From Palleniella muris (lineage in GTDB: Bacteria > Bacteroidota > Bacteroidia > Bacteroidales > Bacteroidaceae): a DNA stretch of 39,091 nucleotides. The position numbers and the translations under genes were made by a program. The notes below the pieces were generated by a model that worked only from the letters and a program-made list of their open reading frames with translations, did no database searches and was not told where the DNA came from. Where the stretch lies: positions 1-39,091 of the forward strand of contig NZ_SRZC01000031.1 of assembly GCF_004792655.1 (NCBI RefSeq), in the 5' to 3' direction. Below, piece by piece: positions 15,808-23,960 of the stretch; the stretch's first letter is position 1; each line of letters opens with the position of its first letter.

Positions 15808-15899
15808 TGTCTCAGGCAAGCATCTTTTTATTTCCGTGCAAGGTCTTTGTGGCAGAAGTGTAAGGCTGGGTGCTTGTTTGGGCTGGCAAGGTGTCTGCC
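15808..15899. repeat. Intergenic direct repeat, copy 2
   Basis: Counterpart of 13718-13805, same orientation. The gap 15565-16021 otherwise holds only the promoter of the acetyltransferase; the open frame running through its first part has no coding signature. Confidence 0.5.
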
Positions 15900-15934
15900 T
15901 ATGATTTGTTTAAGGAAATGAAAAATTGTGAAGG

Positions 15935-15968
15935 TTGGCGGAAATACGGGAAAAAAGTTGTACCTTTG
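15935..15968 (+). promoter_or_regulatory. Promoter of the acetyltransferase gene
   Basis: TACCTTTG at 15961-15968 is a full match to the -7 consensus; TTGG at 15935-15938, 22 nt upstream, is a weak -33 element. The leader to ATG 16022 is about 50 nt. Confidence 0.55.
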
Positions 15969-16021
15969 CACATAACAATGAATGTCACGACAAAGGAATT
16001 GATTGCTGGAATTTGTTGACA

Positions 16022-16606
16022 ATGAAGAAACTTATGAATGATTTGCATACAGGAAAATGGGTCTGCGGTTTTGCTCCGGAGATAGGGGAGATGCTGAGGA
16101 CGACGGAAAACCTGTGCTTCAGGCTTAATGCTACGGCTCCGGACTGCAAGGAGGAGCGTGAAGGGCTGGTGCGCCGGATATTGGGAAGCATAGGTGAATC
16201 GTTCCTTATCCATTCTCCTTTCCGCTGTGATTTCGGAAAACACATCTCTATTGGGGATAACTTTATAGCGAACTTCAACCTCACCATACTCGATGAGGGC
16301 ATGGTGACCATTGGCGATAACGTTTTCATCGGCCCCAACTGCGGCATCTACACCATTACCCATGCCTTGCTGCCGGACCAGAGGAATGAGGGCGTGATGA
16401 AAGCCGCTCCTGTCACAATAGGCAGTGATGTGTGGCTTGCCGCCAATGTGGTTGTCCTCCCGGGCGTGACCATCGGCGACGGTGCAGTCATCGGTGCAGG
16501 AAGTGTGGTGACGCATGACATCCCGTCGCACACTCTTGCTGTCGGCAATCCATGCCGTGTCTTGCGTGAGATAACTGACGAGGACAGGGTGGAGAGCATA
16601 GGATGA
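16022..16606 (+). CDS. Sugar O-acetyltransferase, Maa/LacA/NodL type
   Basis: This is a 194-residue left-handed beta-helix acetyltransferase that transfers acetyl from acetyl-CoA to a hydroxyl of a sugar, in the cytoplasm. The N-terminal Maa domain (MNDLHTGKWV, REGLVRRILGSIGESFLIHS, PFRCDFGKHISIGDNFIANF) is followed by hexapeptide repeats. NCGIYTITHALLPDQRN carries the catalytic His of the family, and VTIGSDVWLAANVVVLPGVT and VIGAGSVVTHDIP are the C-terminal repeats. ATG 16022 is downstream of the promoter; the open frame from 15935 would cross the -7 box. Length is normal. The natural acceptor cannot be told from sequence. Confidence 0.88.
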   Translation: MKKLMNDLHTGKWVCGFAPEIGEMLRTTENLCFRLNATAPDCKEEREGLVRRILGSIGESFLIHSPFRCDFGKHISIGDNFIANFNLTILDEGMVTIGDNVFIGPNCGIYTITHALLPDQRNEGVMKAAPVTIGSDVWLAANVVVLPGVTIGDGAVIGAGSVVTHDIPSHTLAVGNPCRVLREITDEDRVESIG

Positions 16607-16690
16607 TTATATAAGGTAAAAAGGACATTGTGCCGTTTCAGGCATAATAAAGTTAGTAATTCACATTAATAATTTAAAACTTTTACGAAC

Positions 16691-16921
16691 ATGATCAGCG
16701 GAATAATCAGCGGAATCGTTGCCGGATACATTGCAAGCCGGCTTCAGAAAGGAGAAGGTAGTGGTTGCCTTGTTAATCTGTTCTTGGGATTACTGGGCGG
16801 TGTTGTCGGAAGCTTGGTTTTCGGTCTTTTCGGTCTGACTGCCTACAGTTGGATAGGAGAGATGATAACAGCCATAATCGGCGCTGTCATTGTGCTCTGG
16901 CTGTTCGCGAAGCTGCGGTGA
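16691..16921 (+). CDS. GlsB/YeaQ/YmgE-family stress membrane protein
   Basis: This 76-residue, very hydrophobic protein has three membrane segments (about 1-17, 26-48, 53-74). It has the family's Gly-rich pattern: GIISGIVAGYIASRLQKGEG, then LVNLFLGLLGGVVGSLVFGL. These small inner-membrane proteins ('transglycosylase-associated') are induced by stress in several bacteria, but their molecular role is unclear. It lies 84 nt after the acetyltransferase and 30 nt before the thioesterase and may be part of the same transcript as the men genes. Confidence 0.85.
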   Translation: MISGIISGIVAGYIASRLQKGEGSGCLVNLFLGLLGGVVGSLVFGLFGLTAYSWIGEMITAIIGAVIVLWLFAKLR

Positions 16922-16951
16922 CAGTATGCCTGCCGCAATTAAAGTGTATTT

Positions 16952-17410
16952 ATGGATTTAAGCAGTGTAAAAGAGTTGACAGAACGTTCCGACGGTCTGT
17001 CAACTTCATTAGGTATAACACTTGTCTCCACTCCGGAGGTTGACGAGTGTGTGGCTGTCATGAGTGTCGACGAGCGCACAAGGCAGCCGTTCGGCATCCT
17101 CAGTGGCGGTGCGACAATGGCATTGGCGGAGACTCTTGCCGGTGCCGCTTCCATTGCCCTGTGCCCTGACGATATATGTGTGGGAGTTAGTGTCAGCGGC
17201 AATCATCTGAAGTCTGTTGCCGAAGGCGATACGGTGACGGCGCGGGCACGGCTGTTGAACAAAGGCAGGAGGCTGCATGTGTGGAATGTCTCTGTCACGG
17301 ACTCTGCCGGAAACCTCATATCGACGGTTAATGTGATGAACTACCTTAAAAGACGTCATGCTGTGGCGGAAGAAGAAATTGCAAAACAAACTAAGACCAA
17401 GGAAGCTTGA
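16952..17410 (+). CDS. menI: Hotdog-fold thioesterase, probable 1,4-dihydroxy-2-naphthoyl-CoA hydrolase
   Basis: This is a 152-residue PaaI/YbdB-type hotdog thioesterase. The core PFGILSGGATMALAETLAGA contains the loop and catalytic acidic residue (E after MAL) of this subfamily, and VGVSVSGNHLKSVAEGDTVT is the usual second conserved strand block. Enzymes of this kind hydrolyse aromatic or acyl-CoA thioesters. Placement directly before menF (stop and start one nucleotide apart) and menD points to the hydrolase step of menaquinone synthesis. The specific substrate is inferred from that context only; a generic acyl-CoA thioesterase is the alternative. Confidence 0.75.
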   Translation: MDLSSVKELTERSDGLSTSLGITLVSTPEVDECVAVMSVDERTRQPFGILSGGATMALAETLAGAASIALCPDDICVGVSVSGNHLKSVAEGDTVTARARLLNKGRRLHVWNVSVTDSAGNLISTVNVMNYLKRRHAVAEEEIAKQTKTKEA

Positions 17411-17411
17411 T

Positions 17412-18530
17412 ATGGCAGGCTATGCTGTTTACAGATTACCGAAGGAAGAGAAATGCACCTTCATGATGCAGGCGGAGAGTGTGCCTCTGCACCTTGAATC
17501 ATGCCAAGAGTTTGACGGGCACAGTGGGTTCGTCATCGCTCCTTTTGTCGTTAGTGACGACAAGCCGATAGTCTTGCTGCAGCCGGAGACCACCAATATT
17601 TATGGAAGTGTTGGCGAAATCCCTGCGGATGTGGCGGAAATGATTGACAAGATGAGTATGCTTGATGCTGTTTCCGCTGATGATGAAGCATCCGGTGCAG
17701 AGCGAAAGCATTATTCCCACGATTTCAGGAACTGCCATGACCGCCTTGTTTCGGGTGCGTTCCGCAAGATAGTGCTGGCAAGAATGTCTGCGGAGACTGT
17801 CTCTTGCGAGAAAAGTCCGTTTGCCTTGTTCCGTCAGGCATGTGAGATGTATCCACGCATGTTTGTAGCTTTGTTCTCAACATCTCGGAGTGGTACGTGG
17901 CTCATGGCTACGCCTGAAGTCCTTTTGGAACAAGAAGGTGACGCATGGCACACCATTGCGCTTGCCGGGACAATGCAGCTTGAAGGTGACGCTTTGCTGT
18001 TTGACGTGCCTTTGGGTAATGGCTGCGGAAGCCTTTCACCTGACAACTGCCCGGCTTGGAGTGACAAGAACATACAGGAACAGCGGTATGTTGCGACATA
18101 TATAAAGGAATGTATAGGGCGTTTCTCCCACGATGTGTCGGAGGCGGGGCCTTGCACGGCTCGTGCCGGTAACCTTGTTCATTTGCGCAGTGATTTCCGT
18201 TTCGCCCTTGAGGAGGGTGCCGGCATTGGTAGATTGCTTGACATGCTGCATCCTACGCCTGCCGTATGCGGACTGCCTAAGAAGGAGACGTTTGACTTTA
18301 TCGTCAGGAATGAGCACACTCCGCGCGGATATTACAGTGGTTTTGCCGGACCGCTGGATGTTTGCGGACGTACCAACCTCTATGTCTCGCTGCGTTGCAT
18401 GTACATCAGGGACAGCCGTAATTTCCATTTGTATGCCGGAGGCGGACTGCTGCAAGACAGTGTGGAGGAACAGGAATGGAACGAGACGGAGGCGAAAATG
18501 GAGACCATGAGGAAGATTCTGAATCATTGA
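17412..18530 (+). CDS. menF: Isochorismate synthase
   Basis: This is a 372-residue chorismate-binding enzyme converting chorismate to isochorismate, the first committed step of menaquinone synthesis. Conserved blocks are present in order: FRKIVLARMSAE, TWLMATPEVLLEQEGD, TIALAGTMQ, VHLRSDFRFALEEGAG, MLHPTPAVCGLPKKETFDFI, RGYYSGFAGPLD and LYAGGGLLQDSVEEQEWNET. These hold the Mg- and chorismate-binding residues of the family. ATG 17412 is chosen because it follows the thioesterase stop by one nucleotide; an upstream ATG at 17358 would overlap that gene by 53 nt. It is followed 7 nt later by menD, which uses the isochorismate. The N-terminal half is shorter than in E. coli MenF, as is usual in Bacteroidetes. 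Confidence 0.92.
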   Translation: MAGYAVYRLPKEEKCTFMMQAESVPLHLESCQEFDGHSGFVIAPFVVSDDKPIVLLQPETTNIYGSVGEIPADVAEMIDKMSMLDAVSADDEASGAERKHYSHDFRNCHDRLVSGAFRKIVLARMSAETVSCEKSPFALFRQACEMYPRMFVALFSTSRSGTWLMATPEVLLEQEGDAWHTIALAGTMQLEGDALLFDVPLGNGCGSLSPDNCPAWSDKNIQEQRYVATYIKECIGRFSHDVSEAGPCTARAGNLVHLRSDFRFALEEGAGIGRLLDMLHPTPAVCGLPKKETFDFIVRNEHTPRGYYSGFAGPLDVCGRTNLYVSLRCMYIRDSRNFHLYAGGGLLQDSVEEQEWNETEAKMETMRKILNH

Positions 18531-18537
18531 TTATAAG

Positions 18538-20223
18538 ATGTATAGCTGCAAGGAAAACATAAACATACTGACATCTCTGCTTGTGAAGCATGGGGTAAGG
18601 CATGCCGTTGTGTGCCCGGGTTCGCGCAATGCTCCTATTGTGCATAATCTGAACGAGTGCGATGACATCACCTGTCATCCTGTGACTGACGAGCGTTCGG
18701 CGGGATTCTATGCAATGGGTGTGGCTCTGGCGACAGGCGGACCGGTAGCTGTATGCGTGACATCCGGCTCCGCATTGCTCAATCTTGCGCCTGCTGCGGC
18801 GGAGGCATTCTATCGGCATGTGCCGTTGGTTGTTGTTTCTGCCGACCGTCCGGCGGCGTGGATAGGACAGCTTGACGGGCAGACTTTGCCACAGCCTGAT
18901 GCTTTTGGCGGTTTTGTGGCAAAGTGTGTTGCATTGCCTGAACCGCAAAGTGGTGATGAGCGTTGGCATTGCAACCGTCTTGTCAATGAGGCTTTGCTTG
19001 CGGCAAACCGTAATGGTGGTTGCCCGGTGCATATTAATGTCCCGATAACTGAGCCTTTGTTTGAATTCAATGTCGGCAGTCTTCCTGACGAAAGGGTTAT
19101 TCGGAGATTGGGCGTAAGTGGTTTTGCGCCTGAGGCTTGTGAGGAAATTGTCAATAGGGTCTGTGCCTCGTCACGTCCGATGGTTGTTGTCGGGCAGTAT
19201 AGGTATGGTGAGAGATTGGCAAAGGCGTTGCGTGCTGTATCAGAGAGGGTGACAGTCTTGCAGGAACCGCTCAGTCCGGGATTGGGTGCGGTGCATTTCG
19301 ATGAGGTGCTGTCGTGTGTCATGGACAATGCGGACTATATGCCTGATTTCATTCTTTATGCCGGAGACACAATCGTAAGCAAGCGTATGAGGAAACTCTT
19401 TCGCAGGCTTTCGGATGTTGAGACGTGGGCTGTGAGCGAAGACGGTGAGGTGCATGACACATTTATGAATCAGACTGTTGTCATAGAAAGCTCTCCGGAG
19501 AATGTTTTCTGTGGTATGGCTTCATTGTTGGTGGGTAGTGCCAAGTGCTTGGAAAACAGTGCAAAGGTTTTCTTTGCGAGGTGGAAGACAGCTCTTGATT
19601 GTGCATCAGAACATGCTGCGGAGTATGTTCCTTGCTATTCGCAGATGCTGGCGGTGAAGAGGTTTGAGAGTCTTGTTGGTGACAATTGTATTGTGCATTA
19701 TGCCAACAGTTCTGCTGTGCGCCTTGCGAATATTTATGCCGACCGTTACGTTTATGTCAACCGTGGTGTGAATGGCATAGAAGGGACGTTGTCCACAGCT
19801 GCCGGATTTGCTGCGGTTTGTGACACGCCGGTGTATTGTGTTATTGGCGACCTTAGTTTTTTCTATGATTGTAATGCATTGTGGAATAACGATTTGCAGG
19901 GTAATTTCCGCATCCTTTTGCTGAATAATAACTGTGGCGGGATATTCCACAGGTTGCCGGGGCTTGATTCTTCGCCTGTATACGACACCTATGTTGCTGG
20001 TGCTCATGCTGCAAATGCTCGCGGTATCTGTGACGCCCACGGTGTCGGTTATCTCTCTGTCCGTAGTGCGGAAGAGCTTGAACCGCAGATGAAGGTGTTT
20101 GTTTCCATGACCTCTGACCGCCCTTTGTTGCTTGAAGTCTTCACCGATGTGACGGAGGATGCACAGGCATTGGAAGAGTATTATGGCGCGTTGCATGGAC
20201 TTTTTGTAAGATGTATAAGGTGA
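18538..20223 (+). CDS. menD: 2-succinyl-5-enolpyruvyl-6-hydroxy-3-cyclohexene-1-carboxylate synthase
   Basis: This 561-residue thiamine-diphosphate enzyme condenses isochorismate with 2-oxoglutarate. CPGSRNAPIV (residues 26-35) and TDERSAGFYAMG with the TPP-activating Glu52 mark the N-terminal domain; VCVTSGSALLNLAPAAAEAF follows. The C-terminal Mg/TPP motif is VIGDLSFFYDCNALWNNDLQ, preceded by RGVNGIEGTLSTAAGFA. Length is that of a full MenD. It is the last gene of the thioesterase-menF-menD unit. menB, menC and menE, often next in Bacteroidales, are not here: the strand downstream has only a tRNA and purB. Confidence 0.93.
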   Translation: MYSCKENINILTSLLVKHGVRHAVVCPGSRNAPIVHNLNECDDITCHPVTDERSAGFYAMGVALATGGPVAVCVTSGSALLNLAPAAAEAFYRHVPLVVVSADRPAAWIGQLDGQTLPQPDAFGGFVAKCVALPEPQSGDERWHCNRLVNEALLAANRNGGCPVHINVPITEPLFEFNVGSLPDERVIRRLGVSGFAPEACEEIVNRVCASSRPMVVVGQYRYGERLAKALRAVSERVTVLQEPLSPGLGAVHFDEVLSCVMDNADYMPDFILYAGDTIVSKRMRKLFRRLSDVETWAVSEDGEVHDTFMNQTVVIESSPENVFCGMASLLVGSAKCLENSAKVFFARWKTALDCASEHAAEYVPCYSQMLAVKRFESLVGDNCIVHYANSSAVRLANIYADRYVYVNRGVNGIEGTLSTAAGFAAVCDTPVYCVIGDLSFFYDCNALWNNDLQGNFRILLLNNNCGGIFHRLPGLDSSPVYDTYVAGAHAANARGICDAHGVGYLSVRSAEELEPQMKVFVSMTSDRPLLLEVFTDVTEDAQALEEYYGALHGLFVRCIR

Positions 20224-20301
20224 ATGGCATTCTCTTTTGCAAAAAGATGTGACCTCCACAGGCCCCTAAGCTATTTATGATGTTCTTTAATGCTTTTCCT
20301 T

Positions 20302-20371
20302 TCACGCTTCCCCATGTCGTATCATGTTTTCTCATGTTTTATCACGTTCCCTCATGAATCCTCACACTCCC
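20302..20371. repeat. Degenerate 10-bp tandem array, seven units
   Basis: Units of exactly 10 bp start at 20302, 20312, 20322, 20332, 20342, 20352 and 20362, with consensus TCATGTTTTC; the first four positions (TCAY) are the best kept. It ends in a C7 run. It lies in the 326-nt gap between menD and the tRNA. No gene is seen there, and no clear terminator for menD. Confidence 0.65.
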
Positions 20372-20471
20372 CCCCTCCTTAATATAATAATGTACCTTTA
20401 CTATCTGTGTTAATTTAAATCAACCAAACCAAACTTTTTCACCATTCCCATACAAAAAACTTCTCCAAAAC

Positions 20472-20502
20472 TTGCAGGACTCGGAAAAAGTATGTACCTT
20501 TG
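20472..20502 (+). promoter_or_regulatory. Promoter of the tRNA gene
   Basis: TTG at 20472-20474 and TACCTTTG at 20495-20502 with a 20-nt spacer. The tRNA begins 47 nt after the -7 box. Confidence 0.7.
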
Positions 20503-20549
20503 CATTCGCAATTCAGAAATGGTTTGCTTGACACCGTCACAATGACGAT

Positions 20550-20624
20550 GGGCGCTTAGCTCAGTTGGTTCAGAGCGTCTGCCTTACAAGCAGAGGGTCG
20601 GGGGTTCGAATCCCTCAGCGCCCA
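20550..20624 (+). tRNA. tRNA-Val (anticodon UAC)
   Basis: This 75-nt cloverleaf has acceptor GGGCGCT (20550-20556) paired with AGCGCCC (20617-20623) and discriminator A at 20624. It has a D-arm GCTC/GAGC, an anticodon stem TCTGC/GCAGA around loop CTTACAA (anticodon TAC, reading GTA valine codons), and a T-arm GGGGG/CCCTC around TTCGAAT. The CCA end is not encoded, as is common in Bacteroidetes. Confidence 0.95.
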
Positions 20625-20821
20625 CACATTACACACACTACACTTACATAATATAAGTAAATCGTAAAAGAGAATATGATTCTGTGATTCTTTGGAATAT
20701 TTCCAAGAGTTGCAGTTTTTTTTTGTTTTGTGGTGGTGCTAAGGTTGTTGATTATTGTTAATTATTACTTAACAGTAAATAAAAGTAGTGGCGGAAATTC
20801 TTTTATTTCTTGGAAAATAAG

Positions 20822-20829
20822 TATATTTG
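20822..20829 (+). promoter_or_regulatory. -7 box TATATTTG for purB
   Basis: Matches TAnnTTTG, 83 nt upstream of the purB ATG. No good -33 element at the expected distance. Confidence 0.5.
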
Positions 20830-20912
20830 CACTTTAATTTATTAAATGGCGGGACGGTCGTATGGCTGTGGACCGCAGAATTAAAGAAAACACGTATTTT
20901 CAATAAGGTACA

Positions 20913-22283
20913 ATGAATCTCGAACTACTTACAGCTATCTCTCCAATCGATGGACGCTATCGTGGCAAGACTGACTGCCTCGCCGGTTATTTCTCTGAAT
21001 ACGCTCTCATACGTTACCGTGTAAGAGTGGAAATTGAATATTTCATCACTCTTTGTGAACTTCCTCTTCCACAGCTTGCAGGTTTTGACAATAATCTGTT
21101 CCCTGCATTGCGCAGTATCTATGGGGACTTCTCTGTGGCTGACGCACAGCGTGTGAAGGATATAGAGAAGGTGACTAACCATGATGTCAAGGCGGTGGAG
21201 TATTTCATAAAGGAAAAACTGGACGCTATGGCTGCCGACGGTGTCGTTGCTGAGGGATATTTCGAACCATTCAAGGAGTTTGTCCATTTCGGACTGACAT
21301 CTCAGGATATCAACAACACTTCCGTGCCTCTCTCCATAAAGGAGGCTCTTGAGGATGTTTATTATCCTCAGGTGGAAGAACTTATACAGCAGCTTCGTGA
21401 CTATGCCGCAGAGTGGGACAATGTCTCCATGCTTGCAAAGACCCACGGACAGCCTGCATCGCCTACACGCCTCGGCAAAGAGGTGATGGTCTTCGTCTAT
21501 CGTCTTGAGGAGCAGCTTGCTATTCTTAAGAACTGCAAGTTCACGGCAAAGTTCGGTGGCGCGACAGGTAATTACAATGCTCACCATGTTGCTTACCCGG
21601 AATATGACTGGCGTGAGTTTGGTAACAGGTTCGTGGCAGAGAAACTCGGACTTGAGCGTGAACAGTTCACGACACAGATTTCCAACTATGACCACCTGGG
21701 GGCAATCTTTGATGCCATAAGACGCATAAACACAATAATCATTGACCTTGACCGTGACTTCTGGATGTATATTTCCATGGAGTATTTCAAGCAGAAAATC
21801 AAGGCGGGCGAGGTAGGCTCTTCTGCAATGCCTCATAAGGTCAACCCTATTGATTTCGAAAACTCGGAAGGCAACCTCGGCATAGCAAACGCTATCCTGC
21901 AGTTCCTTGCTGCAAAGCTCCCTGTCAGCCGTCTGCAGCGTGACCTTACAGACTCCACTGTACTGCGTAATATCGGCACTCCGCTCGGACATGGTGTCAT
22001 CGCCATACAGAGCACACTGAAAGGTTTGCGCAAGCTGATTCTCAATGAGGAGGCTCTGCAGAATGACCTTGACAACACTTGGGCTGTTGTTGCTGAGGCT
22101 ATACAGACTATCCTGCGCCGTGAGGCTTACCCTCACCCTTATGAGGCTCTTAAGGCTCTGACACGCACAAACACAAAGATGACGGAGGAGACAATCCATG
22201 AGTTTGTGAAGACTCTCGATGTCAGCGACAAGGTAAAGGAAGAACTTATGGCTATAACTCCTTCTAACTATACCGGCATCTGA
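20913..22283 (+). CDS. purB: Adenylosuccinate lyase
   Basis: This is a 456-residue enzyme of the fumarase/aspartase superfamily. It cleaves succinyl-AICAR to AICAR and adenylosuccinate to AMP, releasing fumarate (purine synthesis). The superfamily signature SSAMPHKVNPIDFENSEGN is at about residues 300-318 and carries the flexible catalytic loop Ser. MLAKTHGQPASPTRLGKEVM and VHFGLTSQDINNTSVPL are the other two conserved blocks, and FGGATGNYNAH the substrate-binding turn. The start MNLELLTAISPIDGRYRGKT is that of the longer, E. coli-like PurB group. Full length and apparently monocistronic. Confidence 0.96.
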   Translation: MNLELLTAISPIDGRYRGKTDCLAGYFSEYALIRYRVRVEIEYFITLCELPLPQLAGFDNNLFPALRSIYGDFSVADAQRVKDIEKVTNHDVKAVEYFIKEKLDAMAADGVVAEGYFEPFKEFVHFGLTSQDINNTSVPLSIKEALEDVYYPQVEELIQQLRDYAAEWDNVSMLAKTHGQPASPTRLGKEVMVFVYRLEEQLAILKNCKFTAKFGGATGNYNAHHVAYPEYDWREFGNRFVAEKLGLEREQFTTQISNYDHLGAIFDAIRRINTIIIDLDRDFWMYISMEYFKQKIKAGEVGSSAMPHKVNPIDFENSEGNLGIANAILQFLAAKLPVSRLQRDLTDSTVLRNIGTPLGHGVIAIQSTLKGLRKLILNEEALQNDLDNTWAVVAEAIQTILRREAYPHPYEALKALTRTNTKMTEETIHEFVKTLDVSDKVKEELMAITPSNYTGI

Positions 22284-22446
22284 TAGACTGGAATGTGTCG
22301 GAAAGGTGGCATGACCAAGTAATTTGATAATTTAAAAACTAAATAACAATAACAGAAACACAGGAAAAAAACAGACAAGAGACGGCTCGAGAGAGTCAGA
22401 GAAAAAGTAATTGAACAGAACTATCATCACTTAATCTTCAAACAAA

Positions 22447-23817
22447 ATGAACCAGGAATTTGATAAAGACAAGACAGAGAAGGGCTTTGAGGAAAGTGGC
22501 CGTGAGGGCTACCGCAAGCCGGCATTCAACAGAGAGTACAGCAGCGAAGGACGTCCGCAGCGACCACGTACGCGTATCGTTCGCCCACAGTATGGCTCAG
22601 ACCGTCCGCGCTACAGTAATAACAATGAGGGCAGTTTCCGTCCGGAAGGTTTCGGCTCTGCTTTCCATGACAATGCCCAGCAGGGTGAGCGCCGTCCGTA
22701 TGGACAGCGTCCACGTTTCAACGGCAGCAATGGTGGCGGCAGCAATTATAACCGAAATGGCTATAATCGTGGCGGCTATGGACAGCAGAACAGCTACAAT
22801 AACCAGCAGAATGGTTACCGTCCAAGATATAACAACAATAATGAAGGGGAAATGAAAGAGGGCGGCTTCCAGCCAAGACCTCGCTACAACAATAATGGAG
22901 GCTATGACCGGCAGGGCGGTTATAACCGTGGTGGATATAATCGCGGTGGTTATGGTCAGCAGGGAGGCTTCAGCCGTGGCGGCTACAACAACCGGCAGGA
23001 TGGAAACTTCCGCAGACCACGTACCTCTGATTATGACCCGAATGCAAAATACAGCCACAAGAAGCGTATAGAGTACAGTGAGGCTCACATTGACCCGAAT
23101 GCACCTATACGTCTTAACAAGTACCTTGCAAATGCAGGTATCTGCAGCCGCCGTGAAGCTGATGACTTCATACAGGCAGGCTTGGTGACTGTCAACGGCA
23201 ATGTGGTGACAGAACTGGGAACAAGGGTTCTCCGTTCCGATAAGATTGTCTTCCACGACCAGCCGGTGTCAATTGAGAAGAAAGTTTATGTCCTTCTCAA
23301 CAAGCCAAAGGACTATGTCACCACTTCTGACGACCCGCAGAACCGCAAGACTGTCATGGATCTCGTAAAGGACGCATGTCCTGAACGCATCTACCCTGTA
23401 GGACGCCTTGACCGTAACACAACAGGTGTGCTGCTGCTTACCAATGATGGCGAGATGGCTTCCAAACTGACACATCCGCGCTTCCTTAAGAAGAAGGTCT
23501 ATCATGTCTTCTGTGATAAGAACGTAACGGCACATGACATAAACAAGATAGCCGAAGGTGTTGAACTTGAGGACGGACTAATCAAGGCTGATGCTGTGGA
23601 CTATGCTTCTCCTACCGACAAGAAGCAAGTAGGCATAGAGATTCATTCCGGCAAGAACCGTATCGTGCGCCGTATCTTTGAGAGCCTCGGCTACCGGGTC
23701 ATCAAACTTGACCGTGTGCAGTTTGCCGGACTTACAAAGAAGAATCTCCGCCGTGGCGACTGGCGATTCCTCACAGAGAAAGAGGTAGACATGCTGCGCA
23801 TGGGTGCTTACGAATGA
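22447..23817 (+). CDS. rRNA pseudouridine synthase (RluB/RsuA family) with long low-complexity N-terminus
   Basis: This is a 456-residue protein. Residues about 1-215 are a disordered stretch rich in Gly, Asn, Arg, Tyr and Gln with many NRGGY and RYNNN units. Residues about 220-265 form an S4 RNA-binding domain (RLNKYLANAGICSRREADDF). The catalytic domain follows, with GRLDRNTTGVLLLTNDGEMA holding the catalytic Asp322, and KNRIVRRIFESLGYRVIKLD near the end. The family isomerises a uridine in 23S (RluB/RluF) or 16S (RsuA) rRNA; which one is not certain here, although RluB-like is most likely. The extension is unusual outside Bacteroidetes and resembles eukaryotic RGG-type RNA-binding tails. 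A 163-nt leader precedes it and a terminator follows. Confidence 0.88.
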   Translation: MNQEFDKDKTEKGFEESGREGYRKPAFNREYSSEGRPQRPRTRIVRPQYGSDRPRYSNNNEGSFRPEGFGSAFHDNAQQGERRPYGQRPRFNGSNGGGSNYNRNGYNRGGYGQQNSYNNQQNGYRPRYNNNNEGEMKEGGFQPRPRYNNNGGYDRQGGYNRGGYNRGGYGQQGGFSRGGYNNRQDGNFRRPRTSDYDPNAKYSHKKRIEYSEAHIDPNAPIRLNKYLANAGICSRREADDFIQAGLVTVNGNVVTELGTRVLRSDKIVFHDQPVSIEKKVYVLLNKPKDYVTTSDDPQNRKTVMDLVKDACPERIYPVGRLDRNTTGVLLLTNDGEMASKLTHPRFLKKKVYHVFCDKNVTAHDINKIAEGVELEDGLIKADAVDYASPTDKKQVGIEIHSGKNRIVRRIFESLGYRVIKLDRVQFAGLTKKNLRRGDWRFLTEKEVDMLRMGAYE

Positions 23818-23875
23818 CGTAATATTACGTGTTGCATCATTCAATAGTGACAGTATACAATGAAAATATGGCAAT

Positions 23876-23926
23876 CCTTGCCTTTTCCGAGGACTGACAT
23901 CCAATGAAAAGGCAAGGTGTCTTTTT
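23876..23926 (+). terminator. Terminator after the pseudouridine synthase gene
   Basis: CCTTGCCTTTTC (23876-23887) pairs perfectly with GAAAAGGCAAGG (23906-23917), 18-nt loop, then TGTCTTTTT. It ends 34 nt before asnS. Confidence 0.75.
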
Positions 23927-23960
23927 ACCAGAACATACATATAATAAATAACGTTCATCT

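Noticed and set aside
15462..15863. 133-residue + frame overlapping the end of the secreted protein gene
   Set aside because: Overlaps a better gene by 100 nt, runs through a repeat block and has no coding signature or promoter.
20925..22199. 424-residue open frame antisense to purB
   Set aside because: It mirrors the codons of purB, has no family resemblance and no promoter; purB itself carries the complete signature motifs.
22741..22990. Possible CRISPR-like repeats
   Set aside because: The repeats are in-frame codons for NRGGY-type units in the pseudouridine synthase, irregular in length and with no spacers.
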